From NCBI GenBank assembly GCA_016202725.1, contig JACQOD010000086.1, forward strand, positions 1 to 15,668: DNA of 15,668 nucleotides, given 5' to 3'. The position numbers were made by a program, and so were the translations under genes. The first letter of the stretch is position 1. Every line of letters starts with the position of its first letter. This DNA is from Candidatus Aenigmatarchaeota archaeon (GTDB taxonomy: Archaea; Aenigmatarchaeota; Aenigmatarchaeia; QMZP01). The notes under the pieces were generated by a model. The model did not search any database. It was given only the letters and a program-made list of their open reading frames with translations, and had not been told where the DNA came from. Of this stretch, positions 1 through 7,326 are shown in pieces.

Positions 1-138
1 CAGCATAACGTGAACCGTCTTCAAGACCTCGGACGAGGAGATGATGCCATTGCGCATCCGCAGGCATTCGCTTATCCGCAATGGGATTTCGCCGCCAGCC
101 CGGGGAAATAGGCAGTTTATTTTGCGGTCGCGCCTTAG
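1..138 (+). repeat. Repeat family R1, copy A (left end cut by window edge)
   Basis: This is one of four copies of a ~140-bp non-coding repeat in the window. It starts in the middle of the left terminal repeat (CAGCATAACGTGAACC) and ends with TTTTGCGGTCGCGCC, followed by TTAG. It is about 90% identical by eye to copy B (5620-5758) on the opposite strand, which has roughly ten more bases on the left, so copy A runs off the window. The internal variable block reads ATGATGCCATTGCGCATCC, shared in part with copy C rather than B or D. No protein is expected here; the short ORF across it is repeat-derived. Confidence 0.85.
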
Positions 139-234
139 GTTAATTTATGACGATCCCACAGCGCAATGCCGGGAGCGGTGCGGCAGGTTCCGATTGCCCA
201 CCAGCTCCCCCGCGGATGCTCGCCTGCGAACAGG
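139..234. other. Spacer between repeat R1-A and the end of the sugar operon
   Basis: This holds 96 bp between the right end of repeat copy A and the stop codon of the last operon gene at 235. I see no T-rich terminator, tRNA or convincing ORF. The short ORFs in several frames have no promoter and no recognisable protein sequence. Confidence 0.5.
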
Positions 235-1188
235 TCAGGTCCGCTGCGCCTTCCAGAAGCCGACAGTGCGCCGCAGGCCATCTTCGAGCGAGACGCGCGG
301 GCTCCATCCCAAGTCAGCCTTGGCTTTCCGGGCATCAAGGGAAAGGTACGGCGAGGTGACCGGCCTCCAGGGGTAGTCCGGGGCGAATGACGGGACGATC
401 TTCCCCTGGAAGCCGGTGAGCTCCCGCAGGCGCTCCGCCAAGTCCATCATGCGGACCTGGTTTCCCGTGCCGAAGTTGTAGACCCCCGCGGCGGCCTTGC
501 TCTTGATGGCAGCCACGTAGGCTTCCACATGGTCGTCAACGTACATGAGGTCCCGCACCGCCTCGGGCGTTCCCAGGTAGACGGTCTCTCCCCGCAGCAT
601 GGTGGTGGCGAGGTATTCAACGACGAACCCCGCGTTGGTCTTCCTCCCGTAGGTGTTGCAGGCGCGCGACGCCAGGTAGGGCAGCCCGAAGGCCTTCCCC
701 GCCATCCGCAGGTATTCCTCGGCGGCAAGCTTCGCCACGGCGTACGGGCTTTCGGGATGGGGCCTGACCTCCTCCGAGAACGGGGAGCGCTGGTCCTGCC
801 AGCCGTAGATTTCCATCGTGGACGCGAAGACGAACTTCTTGAACGCCGGAAGATCCAGCGCGGCATGGACGAGGTTGACCGTCGCGGTATGGTTGGTTTC
901 CTGGAACTCCAACGGGTTCTCATAGGAGTGTCGCACGGCCGTGGCGGCGCCCGCGTGGACGATGTACTGGGGGGCCGCATCCTTCACCAGCCTCCTCACC
1001 GCGCTGAAGTCGGTCAGGTTGGCGTACCGCACCTCAATGGCGTTGAGCGCATCCTTCAGGGGGTCGAGCGCATGCCTGTTGGACGTGGTTCGTACCAGGG
1101 CAGTTACCGCATACTCCTTCGAGAGCCTCGCCACCAGTTCGCTCCCGATGAAGCCCGTCGCCCCCGTCACCAGTATGCGATCCATCAT
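235..1188 (-). CDS. NAD-dependent sugar epimerase/dehydratase (extended SDR)
   Basis: This 317-residue protein is an extended short-chain dehydrogenase/reductase acting on nucleotide sugars. The N-terminal Rossmann motif is GATGFIGSELV (residues ~8-18). The catalytic region has ASTMEIYG (~123) and YAVAK (~150), giving the Tyr-x-x-x-Lys pair. SRACNTYGRKTNAG and RDLMYVDDHVEAY match the substrate-binding half of NDP-sugar 4-epimerases and 4,6-dehydratases, and the length is normal. It is the last gene of the operon. Its ATG overlaps the stop of the preceding nucleotidyltransferase (ATGA, 1188-1185), and a second in-frame ATG follows at once, so the start may be either Met. Motifs do not settle the sugar; GDP-, CDP- or UDP-linked substrates are all possible. 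Confidence 0.9.
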   Translation of the reverse strand: MMDRILVTGATGFIGSELVARLSKEYAVTALVRTTSNRHALDPLKDALNAIEVRYANLTDFSAVRRLVKDAAPQYIVHAGAATAVRHSYENPLEFQETNHTATVNLVHAALDLPAFKKFVFASTMEIYGWQDQRSPFSEEVRPHPESPYAVAKLAAEEYLRMAGKAFGLPYLASRACNTYGRKTNAGFVVEYLATTMLRGETVYLGTPEAVRDLMYVDDHVEAYVAAIKSKAAAGVYNFGTGNQVRMMDLAERLRELTGFQGKIVPSFAPDYPWRPVTSPYLSLDARKAKADLGWSPRVSLEDGLRRTVGFWKAQRT

Positions 1189-1898
1189 TCCTCCCGGGTC
1201 TCCCGAAGGATGTCCACGTTCGCTTCCATCTCGACAATGTCCTTGATGTTGTTGACCGTGCTCCAGAACCCGAAGTACTTGAATGCCTTCAGCTTGCCTT
1301 CCCGTGCGAGCTGGGCGAAGGCCGTGCGTTCAATGTCCCCCGCCTGCGGCAGGTAGGGCCTGATGGCCTGGGTGAAGAGGTAGACGCCGGCGTTGATGAA
1401 GTAGGTGTCGAGTATCGGCTTCTCCTGGAAGGAGGTGATGCCATGGCTGTTGTCGGTGGTGAGCACGCCGAACGGGCTCTTGAGCGGACAGGCAAGGAGG
1501 GTCGCCACTCCCTGGTGGCGGAGGTGGAACGTGAGGAAGTTCCTGAGCGAGACGTCGGTGAGCTCATCCCCGTTCATGGCCAGGAAGACCTCGTCCCGGA
1601 CGTCCTTGCGCTCGACGGCCAGGCGGAACGCCTCCCCGGTGCCGTCGGCGCCGGAGTGGTCGTTCAACTCGATCCGCATGCCGAAGTCGTTCTGCTGCAC
1701 ATACTGCTCGATGACCTCCTTCTTGTACGCCACGCCGAGGACCACGCGTTCAATGCCGTTGTTCTTCAGCCAGGCGAGTATCCAGGACAGCAACGGCCTC
1801 CCGGAGAGCTCGATCATGCATTTGGGGACATCCTCCGTGAGCGGGCGAAGGCGCAGCGCCTTCCCCCCGACCAGGACCACGGCGGTCTTGAGCTTCAT
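1185..1898 (-). CDS. Sugar-phosphate nucleotidyltransferase (GT-A fold)
   Basis: This 237-residue nucleotidyltransferase joins a sugar-1-phosphate to an NTP to give an NDP-sugar. The signature loop is VLVGGKALRLRPLTEDVPKC (residues ~8-27), close to the GGxGtRLxPLT...PK consensus. NGDELTDVSL (~108) supplies the metal-binding Asp, and FQEKP and INAGVYLF are sugar-binding elements. FWSTVNNIKDIVE near the C terminus matches the usual W-x-T-x-x-D region. It lacks the left-handed beta-helix of bifunctional enzymes. It resembles mannose-1-phosphate guanylyltransferase or heptose-1-phosphate guanylyltransferase-type proteins, but the base and sugar are not determinable here. It starts 4 bp after the upstream epimerase stop and overlaps the downstream gene. 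Confidence 0.88.
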   Translation of the reverse strand: MKLKTAVVLVGGKALRLRPLTEDVPKCMIELSGRPLLSWILAWLKNNGIERVVLGVAYKKEVIEQYVQQNDFGMRIELNDHSGADGTGEAFRLAVERKDVRDEVFLAMNGDELTDVSLRNFLTFHLRHQGVATLLACPLKSPFGVLTTDNSHGITSFQEKPILDTYFINAGVYLFTQAIRPYLPQAGDIERTAFAQLAREGKLKAFKYFGFWSTVNNIKDIVEMEANVDILRETREE

Positions 1899-1902
1899 AC
1901 CT

Positions 1903-2871
1903 CTAGTGCCTGCGTTGCTTTATAAACGCTTCCCCAGAACGATGGGAACCGCCATCAAGGGGCTTGTTTGCCGCGTCCTCGAGCGCGCCTGATTCCCTGT
2001 ACCACGCGACGAACCGCCGCACCCCCTCTTCAATGGGGATGGTGGGGACCCACCCGAGGAGGGCGCGGGCCCGGTCGATGTTCGCGCAGGTCGTCTCCAC
2101 GTTCTCCACGATGTCCGGGACAGGCTGGATGAGGGGCTCCTTTCCCGCCGCCTCGCCGATCAGCCGGATGAGGTCGTTCAGCGGGACCGCCCGTCCCGTC
2201 CCCAGGTTGACGACATGGGTGCCCGCGTCGCGCGCGAGCGCGGCCTGGATCCCCCGGACCACGTCGTGCACGTGGATGTAATCCCTTTCGGACCTGCCGT
2301 CCCCGAAGCGCTGGATCGGCCTTCCCTCCATGACGAGCCGGGTGAAGGTGCGGACGGCCTGGTCGGCCCGTCCCCGCTCCCCGTACACGGTGAAGAAACG
2401 GAAGACGGTGCAGGAGAGGCCAAACTTCTTGCTGTAGTAGTGGCAGAGCAGTTCCCCCGTCCTCTTGGTGATGCCGTAGATGGAGAGCGGCTCGATGGGG
2501 TCGTCCTCCCTGAAAGGGGGATTCGGGTTGCCGCCGTAGACCGATGAGGAGGAGGCGAAGACGAACTGCTTCACCGCATGCTTGGCACACAGCTCCAGCA
2601 GCCTGGCGGTGCCCCTGATATTCACGTCCAGGTAGCTGTCCACCCCTTCGGCGCTGCGGATGTCCGAACGGGCGGCGAGGTGGACGACCTTCGTGACCTT
2701 CTCCTTCGCGAAGACCTCGTCCAGGCGCGGATCGAGGATGTCGATCTGGTGGAAGCGGACCCCAGGGAGCGCCCTCGGGAGGGGCCGCGCATCCACCCCC
2801 ACGGCCTCCCCCAGCGCTTCCATGAGGTGCATCCCGATGAACCCCGAACAGCCGGTGACGAGCGTGGTCAT
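1903..2871 (-). CDS. NAD-dependent epimerase, UDP-glucuronate/UDP-glucose 4-epimerase-like
   Basis: This 322-residue extended SDR carries the N-terminal nucleotide-binding motif TGCSGFIGMHL. The catalytic site is SSSSVYGGNPNPPF (~107-120) followed by YGITK with the Tyr/Lys pair. RFFTVYGERGRADQAVRTF is typical of the UDP-glucuronate 4-epimerase (CapI-like) branch, and a C-terminal block with NIDRARALLGWVP closes the substrate domain. The start overlaps the glycosyltransferase stop by ATGA, so the two are translationally coupled. The last ~20 residues (from KPLDGG) are polar and probably outside the conserved fold. It likely interconverts a C4 epimer pair of a UDP-sugar; exact substrate is inference. 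Confidence 0.9.
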   Translation of the reverse strand: MTTLVTGCSGFIGMHLMEALGEAVGVDARPLPRALPGVRFHQIDILDPRLDEVFAKEKVTKVVHLAARSDIRSAEGVDSYLDVNIRGTARLLELCAKHAVKQFVFASSSSVYGGNPNPPFREDDPIEPLSIYGITKRTGELLCHYYSKKFGLSCTVFRFFTVYGERGRADQAVRTFTRLVMEGRPIQRFGDGRSERDYIHVHDVVRGIQAALARDAGTHVVNLGTGRAVPLNDLIRLIGEAAGKEPLIQPVPDIVENVETTCANIDRARALLGWVPTIPIEEGVRRFVAWYRESGALEDAANKPLDGGSHRSGEAFIKQRRH

Positions 2872-3566
2872 AGCCTTCCCCGCACGTGGAAGATCTTCCG
2901 CAGGAAGTAGGCGGTATCCGCGAACATCCGCACCGTAGACTTCTTTTGCTGGTTCTTAAGATAGACGACCGGGAGCTTGCGCAGGCGGAGGCCGGCCTTC
3001 TGGGCCCGCACCAGGATTTCGGTGTCCCAGAACCAGTGCCCGTCCTGCACCTGTGCCAGCACAGGCAGGATCGCCTTGCGGTTGAAGAATTTGCAGCCGG
3101 CGTTCGTGTCCCCCAAGTCGCAGCCGAGAACCAGCCGCAGCATCCCGATATACCAGACATGGAGGAGGTGGCGGGGCAGGTTGCCGATCGTGAGGCCGGT
3201 GATGCGGTCGGCGTAGGCCACGTCCGCGCCCTCCCTGACGGCGAGATAGTGGGAAAGGATGTGCTCCTCCCGGATCTCCAGGTCAATGTCCAGGTATCCC
3301 ACCACGCGGCCTTTCGCCGCGCGGATGCCGTCGCCGACCGTCCTTCCGCGGCCCTGGTTCTGCTCATGGAAGATCGCCCTGACCTCGGGGTAGGTCCTGG
3401 CAGCCTCCCGGACCAGCTGGGGGGTGTTGTCCTTGCTCGCATCCTCCACGAGGATGACTTCGACGTCCAGGCGCGTCGCGCGCAGCAGGCGGATAATGCG
3501 ATCCAGCGACGCTTTGAAGATCTGCTCCTCGTGATAGCACGGCAGCACCAGGCTGAGGTCCTTCAT
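2868..3566 (-). CDS. GT2 family glycosyltransferase, dolichyl-phosphate mannosyltransferase-like
   Basis: This 232-residue protein is a soluble or peripheral GT-A glycosyltransferase. Visible motifs are LSLVLPCYHEE at the N terminus, VEDASKDNT (~40), GYLDIDLEI (~90) with the DxD metal/NDP-sugar site, DTNAGCKFFNR (~153), and HWFWDTEILVRAQKAGL with the acceptor-side WDTE. It has no C-terminal membrane segments, unlike longer DPM-type enzymes. The family moves a sugar from an NDP-sugar to a polyprenyl phosphate or growing glycan. The operon position between RmlA-like and epimerase genes, with ATGA overlaps on both sides, suggests it uses a sugar made by its neighbours. Confidence 0.9.
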   Translation of the reverse strand: MKDLSLVLPCYHEEQIFKASLDRIIRLLRATRLDVEVILVEDASKDNTPQLVREAARTYPEVRAIFHEQNQGRGRTVGDGIRAAKGRVVGYLDIDLEIREEHILSHYLAVREGADVAYADRITGLTIGNLPRHLLHVWYIGMLRLVLGCDLGDTNAGCKFFNRKAILPVLAQVQDGHWFWDTEILVRAQKAGLRLRKLPVVYLKNQQKKSTVRMFADTAYFLRKIFHVRGRL

Positions 3567-4297
3567 GCGCCACCCGCATGCTGGGAATGGGCAAGGAGAT
3601 TGGCGCGGCGGAGCTCGTCAAAGCTTCCTGCGTCCATCCACTCCCCCTCGAACCGGCTCGCGGCGAGCGTTCCCCTGCGGATGTATTCATTCTGGACGTC
3701 CGCGATCTCGAGCTCCCCCCTCGCCGACGGCCTGAGGGTGCGGATGATGTCGAACACGCTTGGCGCGAACATGAGGACGCCGATGGAAATCCACGTGGTC
3801 GGCGGCTGGGGGGGCTTCTCGACGATCTTGGTCACGCGCTCCCCTTCCAGCACGGCGACCCCCGCCTTCCGGGCCTCCTCGACGGTCGTGTTGTACAGCA
3901 GGATGCGCGCCTCCTCGCTCCCGCGCTGGAAGGCCTCCGCGAAGGGCCGGATGCTCTGCCGCAGCAGGATGTTGTCCCCGTTGATGGAAATGAACTTGTC
4001 GCTCCCGACGAACTGCTCTGCCAGCGAAATCGCCTGGGGGATGCCTCCTGGTTCATCCTGGACGCGGTAGGTGAACCGCACGCCGAAGTCCTTGCCGGAG
4101 CCCATCAGCCGGAAGATGTCTCCCGCATGCTCGCGTCCCGTGACGATGAGGATGTCCGTGATGCCCGCATCCTTCAGGGTCTGGAGGGGGTAGAAGATCA
4201 TCGGCTTGTTGTAGATGGGAAGGAGATGCTTGTTCGTCACCAGGGTCAGCGGCCTCAGCCGGCTGCCGGTGCCGCCCGCGAGAATGACGCCTTTCAT
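3563..4297 (-). CDS. rfbA: Glucose-1-phosphate thymidylyltransferase-like
   Basis: This 244-residue protein is an RmlA-type enzyme that makes dTDP-glucose from glucose-1-phosphate and dTTP. It begins MKGVILAGGTGSRLRPLT, the family signature. It continues with YNKPMIFYPL, INGDN (~105) for metal binding, VEKPPQPPTTW, EIADVQNEYI and EGEWMDAGSFDEL, all standard for the short RmlA group. I place the start at the ATG at 4297, preceded by AGGTGG as a ribosome site, rather than at an in-frame GTG at 4306, because the family starts with Met-Lys-Gly. A TTTAATAA stretch at ~4330 could act as an internal promoter. It sits directly after rmlB in the operon; rmlC and rmlD are absent from the window. Confidence 0.9.
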   Translation of the reverse strand: MKGVILAGGTGSRLRPLTLVTNKHLLPIYNKPMIFYPLQTLKDAGITDILIVTGREHAGDIFRLMGSGKDFGVRFTYRVQDEPGGIPQAISLAEQFVGSDKFISINGDNILLRQSIRPFAEAFQRGSEEARILLYNTTVEEARKAGVAVLEGERVTKIVEKPPQPPTTWISIGVLMFAPSVFDIIRTLRPSARGELEIADVQNEYIRRGTLAASRFEGEWMDAGSFDELRRANLLAHSQHAGGA

Positions 4298-4324
4298 GTA
4301 GTCCACCTGAACAGGGAATAGCGA

Positions 4325-5287
4325 TTATCTTATTAAAGGTTTCCACCACCACTGGTTTTGGCGGTACCAATTCACCGTCTCCCGGAGGGCGACGGGGAAG
4401 GAATGGCGGGGCTGCCAGCCCAGTTCTTCCCTGGCCTTTCCCGTGTGGAGGGCATACCGCCGGTCGTGGCCCGGACGGTCGGGGACCTGCTCGATCCACT
4501 CCTCTCCCTTGCCCAGCTCCTGCAGGAGGAGGCGGGTAAGCTCGATGTTCGGGAGTTCATTGCCGCCCCCGATATTGTAAACTTCTCCGGCCTTCCCCCG
4601 CTCGAGGCAGGCCATGATCGCCTCGCAGTTGTCCTTCACGAAGAGCCAGTCCCGCACGTGCTTCCCGTCCCCGTACAGGGGGACTTTTCGCCCCTCGAGG
4701 AGGTTGGTGATGAACCGGGGGATGACCTTCTCGGGGAACTGCCAGGGCCCGAAGTTGTTGGACGACCGGGTGATGACCACGGGAAGGCCGTAGGACGCCC
4801 AGTAGGAGTAGGCCAGCCGGTCGGCTGCGGCCTTGGAGGCGGCATAGGGGTTGCGCGGATGGAGGGCATCCGCCTCCGTGAAGGAGCCCTCGTGGATCTG
4901 GCCGTACACCTCGTCCGTCGAGACCATGAGGAAGGGGAGATCCCGCTTGCGCGCTTCCTCCAGGAGGACGTGCGTGCCGAGGACATTGGTATGCAGGAAA
5001 GCGGCGGCATCGGAGAGGCTGCGGTCGACGTGGGATTCCGCGGCGAAGTGGACGACGGCATCGCAGCCCTGCATGGCCTTGGCCACGGCATGCGGATCGC
5101 AGATGTCGCCCTGGATGAACGTATACTGCTCGCGGGACTCGAGATCCTTGACGGTTTCCCGGACGCCGGCATAGGTGAGCTTGTCCAGGTTCACCACATG
5201 CCCCCTGGGGATTGCCATGCGGATGAAGTTGCTCCCGATGAATCCCGCGCCTCCGGTGACGAGCAGCCGCTTCCCTTCAAGGTCCAT
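4325..5287 (-). CDS. rfbB: dTDP-glucose 4,6-dehydratase
   Basis: This 320-residue protein converts dTDP-glucose to dTDP-4-keto-6-deoxyglucose in the cytoplasm. Markers: VTGGAGFIGSNFIRMA (NAD binding, ~10-25), LDKLTYAG (~34), HFAAESHVDRS (~80), STDEVYG (~123) with the Thr-Asp-Glu catalytic triplet specific to RmlB, YAASKAA for the Tyr/Lys pair, and SSNNFGPWQFPEK (~180). Length is slightly short of the usual ~340. It is the first gene of the six-gene operon, with a TATA-like box ~26 bp before the ATG and also a GGAGG eight bases upstream, so leadered or leaderless translation is possible. The product can feed rhamnose or amino-deoxy-sugar routes, but no enzyme for the next step is visible. Confidence 0.95.
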   Translation of the reverse strand: MDLEGKRLLVTGGAGFIGSNFIRMAIPRGHVVNLDKLTYAGVRETVKDLESREQYTFIQGDICDPHAVAKAMQGCDAVVHFAAESHVDRSLSDAAAFLHTNVLGTHVLLEEARKRDLPFLMVSTDEVYGQIHEGSFTEADALHPRNPYAASKAAADRLAYSYWASYGLPVVITRSSNNFGPWQFPEKVIPRFITNLLEGRKVPLYGDGKHVRDWLFVKDNCEAIMACLERGKAGEVYNIGGGNELPNIELTRLLLQELGKGEEWIEQVPDRPGHDRRYALHTGKAREELGWQPRHSFPVALRETVNWYRQNQWWWKPLIR

Positions 5288-5308
5288 GCACTTTCCTCCG
5301 GGGAGGGG

Positions 5309-5317
5309 TTTTTATTG
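5309..5317 (-). promoter_or_regulatory. TATA-like box of the sugar operon
   Basis: On the minus strand this reads CAATAAAAA, centred ~26 bp before the ATG at 5287. The spacing matches the other TATA boxes in the window and puts transcription start at or close to the ATG. It is the only clear promoter upstream of the six-gene operon. Confidence 0.6.
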
Positions 5318-5441
5318 CTTTTCCCTAGCGCCGCATGGCGGTTTGCAGGTCGCCGCAAGAGGCCGCCAGGCAGGCAGCGTGCTGACCCGTTTGCCGGGAG
5401 CAGACTGAAAATCCTTGCGTGCTGGATGGCTCGCGATGACG

Positions 5442-5461
5442 CCCGCCGCTGTAGCGGCGGG
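5442..5461. other. Perfect GC hairpin (8-bp stem, TGTA loop)
   Basis: CCCGCCGC and GCGGCGGG flank a TGTA tetraloop. It lies between the sugar operon promoter and repeat R1 copy C. There is only a weak T-run after it on the plus strand (TAGTTTACG), so a terminator role is uncertain; it could be a dispersed palindrome or a structural end of the repeat cluster. Confidence 0.5.
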
Positions 5462-5473
5462 TAGTTTACGTTA

Positions 5474-5616
5474 AGGTGTTGCCACAGAATAAACTATTTC
5501 CCCGGAGGCTGATGGTGTAATCCCTTGAGGGCGGAGCGAATGCCTCCGGATGCGCAATGACCTCTAGATTGAACCGTGTATAAGATCTCGGACGAGGACT
5601 GTTCTGTGGTCTGCCC
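5474..5616 (-). repeat. Repeat family R1, copy C, with a flipped internal segment
   Basis: Read on the minus strand, the copy begins GGGCAGACCACAGAACAG and ends GTTTATTCTGTGGCAACACC. The two ends are imperfect inverted repeats (CCACAGAA against TTCTGTGG). It is flanked by TAA on both sides (5617-5619 and 5471-5473 read on the minus strand). Its right half (CATTCGCTCCGCCC to GGGGAAATAG) is the same type as copy D. Positions 5570-5598 carry the TGAACC...GAGGA block in the opposite orientation to the rest of the repeat, unlike copies A, B and D. Confidence 0.85.
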
Positions 5617-5619
5617 TTA

Positions 5620-5758
5620 GGCGTGACCGCAAAATAACTGCCTATTTTCCCGAGCTGGCGGCGAAATCCCTTGAGGATAAGCGAATGCCTGCGGACGCTT
5701 GACCTCATCTCCTCTTCCGAGGTCTTGAAGACGGTTCACGTTATGCTGTGGTTCGCCC
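5620..5758 (-). repeat. Repeat family R1, copy B
   Basis: This 139-bp copy on the minus strand starts GGGCGAACCACAGCATAACG and ends TTTTGCGGTCACGCC. The ends are imperfect inverted repeats (ACCACAGCATAAC against ACCGCAAAATAAC). It is flanked by TAA on both sides; the TAA at 5759-5761 is also the stop codon of the neighbouring gene. It lies head-to-tail with copy C, sharing the TAA at 5617-5619. Copy A at the window start is its closest relative but in the opposite orientation. Confidence 0.87.
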
Positions 5759-7102
5759 TTAGTCAAGATAGACCGCATTGGAGCGCACGCGCACGTTGTC
5801 GCCGCCCTTGGTCTTGTACCTGAGGCTTGCAGGGGGCATGCGCAAATGCCCCTGTACGAGGGGCTTGATCTTGTAGGAGATGAGCCGATCCTCGCGGGAG
5901 CCCACGTCGCCCAGGCGCCAGATAAGCTCGGTCCCGGCCTCGCTCCTGCGGACTACGGGCCGCAGCCCCTCGAATTCCTCCATGACCACCGTGGCCAGGG
6001 GGCTCACCCAATCCCTGACGAGGGCGTCCTGCGCCCCGCTGAAATTGCTCCGCACCTGGAGGACCACGCTGCTCATCTCCCTGCCCCGGACCAGCTTCTT
6101 GGAGAGGCGGGGGCGGGAGTAGCGGCTCACCACCATCACGCCGAGGAAGAGGACAATCACCCCGCCGATGGCCATCCGGGCGTAGTCCGGCCATTTCTCA
6201 TAGCGGTAGATGATGCTGCGCTTCTCCCCCGCCGGGACGAAGAGGGAATACTCGCACGCCCGCCCCCCCTGGCCGTCCGCGCAGGACTGGGGGGCAGTCA
6301 CCATCGCGGTCACGGGCACGCCGGCAGGATGGATCTTCTGCGAGGTGACCGCCCGATCTTGGTTACCCTCATTCTCAATGGTGGTTTCTATGGTGTCGTA
6401 CCAGAACGCGGTCGTCACTTCAGTCCGCTCCACCACGCGGTCAATCTCCGGGACCGGGAAGGTGGAACTCAGGGCCTGGCCCCCCACCATGGCCTTCACG
6501 GTGTAGGTCCCGGGGGGGAGGTGGGGGGAGAAGCCCACCTGCGCGCGCAGGATCGACTGCCCCGCGGGGATGGCGGCCTGGTGGGTGCGGGAGGCCACCC
6601 GTGCTCCCGAAGGGCCGAAGACCTCGTACACCACCTCCTCGGTGCGGTCCTTGCCCGCGTCCACGGTCAGGGTGATGGCCAGCTGCTCTCCGCTGCGGTC
6701 AGCAGCGACGGAGGTCAGTGCCAGGTCCGGGAGGACGTTGATGAAGAATTCGTCATGGGCCTGCTGGCCAGGCTCCAGGTAGGAGCGCGCGCCCAGGGTG
6801 AAGCGGTAGGTGCCGGGCTGGGCCTTGGAGACGTAGTAGACCTCGGAGATGGTCTTGCTCTCCCCGCCCGGGATGCGGACCAGGATCGTGGTGGGGCTGC
6901 GCCACTCGAGACGGTCGCCCGAAGCGGTGATCGTGAACGCCTCCTCCCTGCCCAGGTTGTTGGTGATGGTCAACTCCACCTTAAGGGAGGAGTCCGAGTG
7001 GACCGTGAACTCCGCGGGGTGGACCGCCACCTCCACGGGCGCAGCCTGGGCCAGGGGAATGGCCGCGAAAACCAGCAGCATGAAGAGGGCCGCACGGACC
7101 AT
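5759..7102 (-). CDS. Secreted, membrane-anchored protein with NEW3/COG1470-like beta domains
   Basis: This 447-residue protein has an N-terminal signal peptide (AALFMLLVFAAIPLAQA, cleavage probably after ~residue 20). About 280 residues of beta-rich extracellular domain follow, with the pattern of NEW3/CARDB-like modules (for example VELTITNNLGREEAFTI, near residue 45). One transmembrane helix lies around residues 309-326 (MAIGGVIVLFLGVMVVS). After it comes a ~115-residue cytoplasmic domain rich in charged residues, ending ISYKIKPLVQGHLRMPPASL and a short tail. Function unknown; a cell-surface or envelope role is inferred. The ATG is ~25 bp after a TATA-like box, which implies a leaderless mRNA. 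The stop codon is the TAA that flanks repeat R1 copy B, so the C terminus may have been set by that insertion. Confidence 0.85.
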   Translation of the reverse strand: MVRAALFMLLVFAAIPLAQAAPVEVAVHPAEFTVHSDSSLKVELTITNNLGREEAFTITASGDRLEWRSPTTILVRIPGGESKTISEVYYVSKAQPGTYRFTLGARSYLEPGQQAHDEFFINVLPDLALTSVAADRSGEQLAITLTVDAGKDRTEEVVYEVFGPSGARVASRTHQAAIPAGQSILRAQVGFSPHLPPGTYTVKAMVGGQALSSTFPVPEIDRVVERTEVTTAFWYDTIETTIENEGNQDRAVTSQKIHPAGVPVTAMVTAPQSCADGQGGRACEYSLFVPAGEKRSIIYRYEKWPDYARMAIGGVIVLFLGVMVVSRYSRPRLSKKLVRGREMSSVVLQVRSNFSGAQDALVRDWVSPLATVVMEEFEGLRPVVRRSEAGTELIWRLGDVGSREDRLISYKIKPLVQGHLRMPPASLRYKTKGGDNVRVRSNAVYLD

Positions 7103-7121
7103 GCCCTACTGTTGGCGTGGG

Positions 7122-7131
7122 GATATTTAAG
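7122..7131 (-). promoter_or_regulatory. TATA-like box for the secreted NEW3-like protein gene
   Basis: Minus strand CTTAAATATC, centred ~24.5 bp before the ATG at 7102. The spacing implies a leaderless transcript. Confidence 0.65.
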
Positions 7132-7284
7132 TGTTATTTCAGTGTTATGAGCGGACGGTGTTGGAGCTAGGCAGTGGCGGGCATCATCGCCGCCGTACGT
7201 GTGCAGCTCAAGCATGCATTGTAGGTCGCAGCGTAGCGGTCCCATTTTTTGACAGGACCACCGCCCAGCATGCACCGCCCGCTT
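7132..7284. other. Divergent intergenic region, no gene seen
   Basis: This lies between two divergent promoters. It contains a small GGCGG/CCGCC hairpin near 7167-7185 and a T-run at 7245-7250. A TTG at 7249 would extend the downstream gene by 26 codons, but the added residues are not protein-like and the TATA spacing argues against it. I see no RNA gene with recognisable motifs. Confidence 0.4.
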
Positions 7285-7316
7285 CCCCGCGGCGGGCTTT
7301 TTAAAGGCCCGCGGGG
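7285..7316 (+). promoter_or_regulatory. TATA box inside an 8-bp GC inverted repeat
   Basis: The TATA-like box CTTTTTAAAGG (7297-7307) is centred ~25 bp before the ATG at 7327. It is bracketed by CCCCGCGG (7285-7292) and CCGCGGGG (7309-7316). The symmetric arms could bind a dimeric regulator that blocks TBP/TFB access, or may be coincidental GC richness. The promoter call is strong, the operator idea is inference. Confidence 0.55.
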
Positions 7317-7326
7317 AAGTATAGCT

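Noticed and set aside
41..376. Short ORFs over repeat R1 (also 5466-5708 and 15222-15638)
   Set aside because: They follow the repeat sequence in different frames, have no promoter or family, and share similarity only because the DNA repeats.
2030..3442. 470-residue minus-strand ORF overlapping the GT2 and epimerase genes
   Set aside because: Wrong-frame shadow; the two real genes are coupled by ATGA and have intact motifs.
2886..4070. 394-residue plus-strand ORF, and the similar long ORF at 4358-5464
   Set aside because: Antisense shadows of the glycosyltransferase, rmlA-like and rmlB genes with no protein-like motifs.
235..5287. Sugar operon as a new biological system
   Set aside because: All six genes belong to well-known nucleotide-sugar and glycosyltransferase families; only the substrates are unknown.
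5400..5450. C/D box RNA near CTGA and GATGACG before the 5442 hairpin
   Set aside because: Boxes are in the wrong order and no second pair is present.
5474..5758. CRISPR array in the repeat cluster
   Set aside because: Only two ~140-bp units with no short repeats and no regular spacers.
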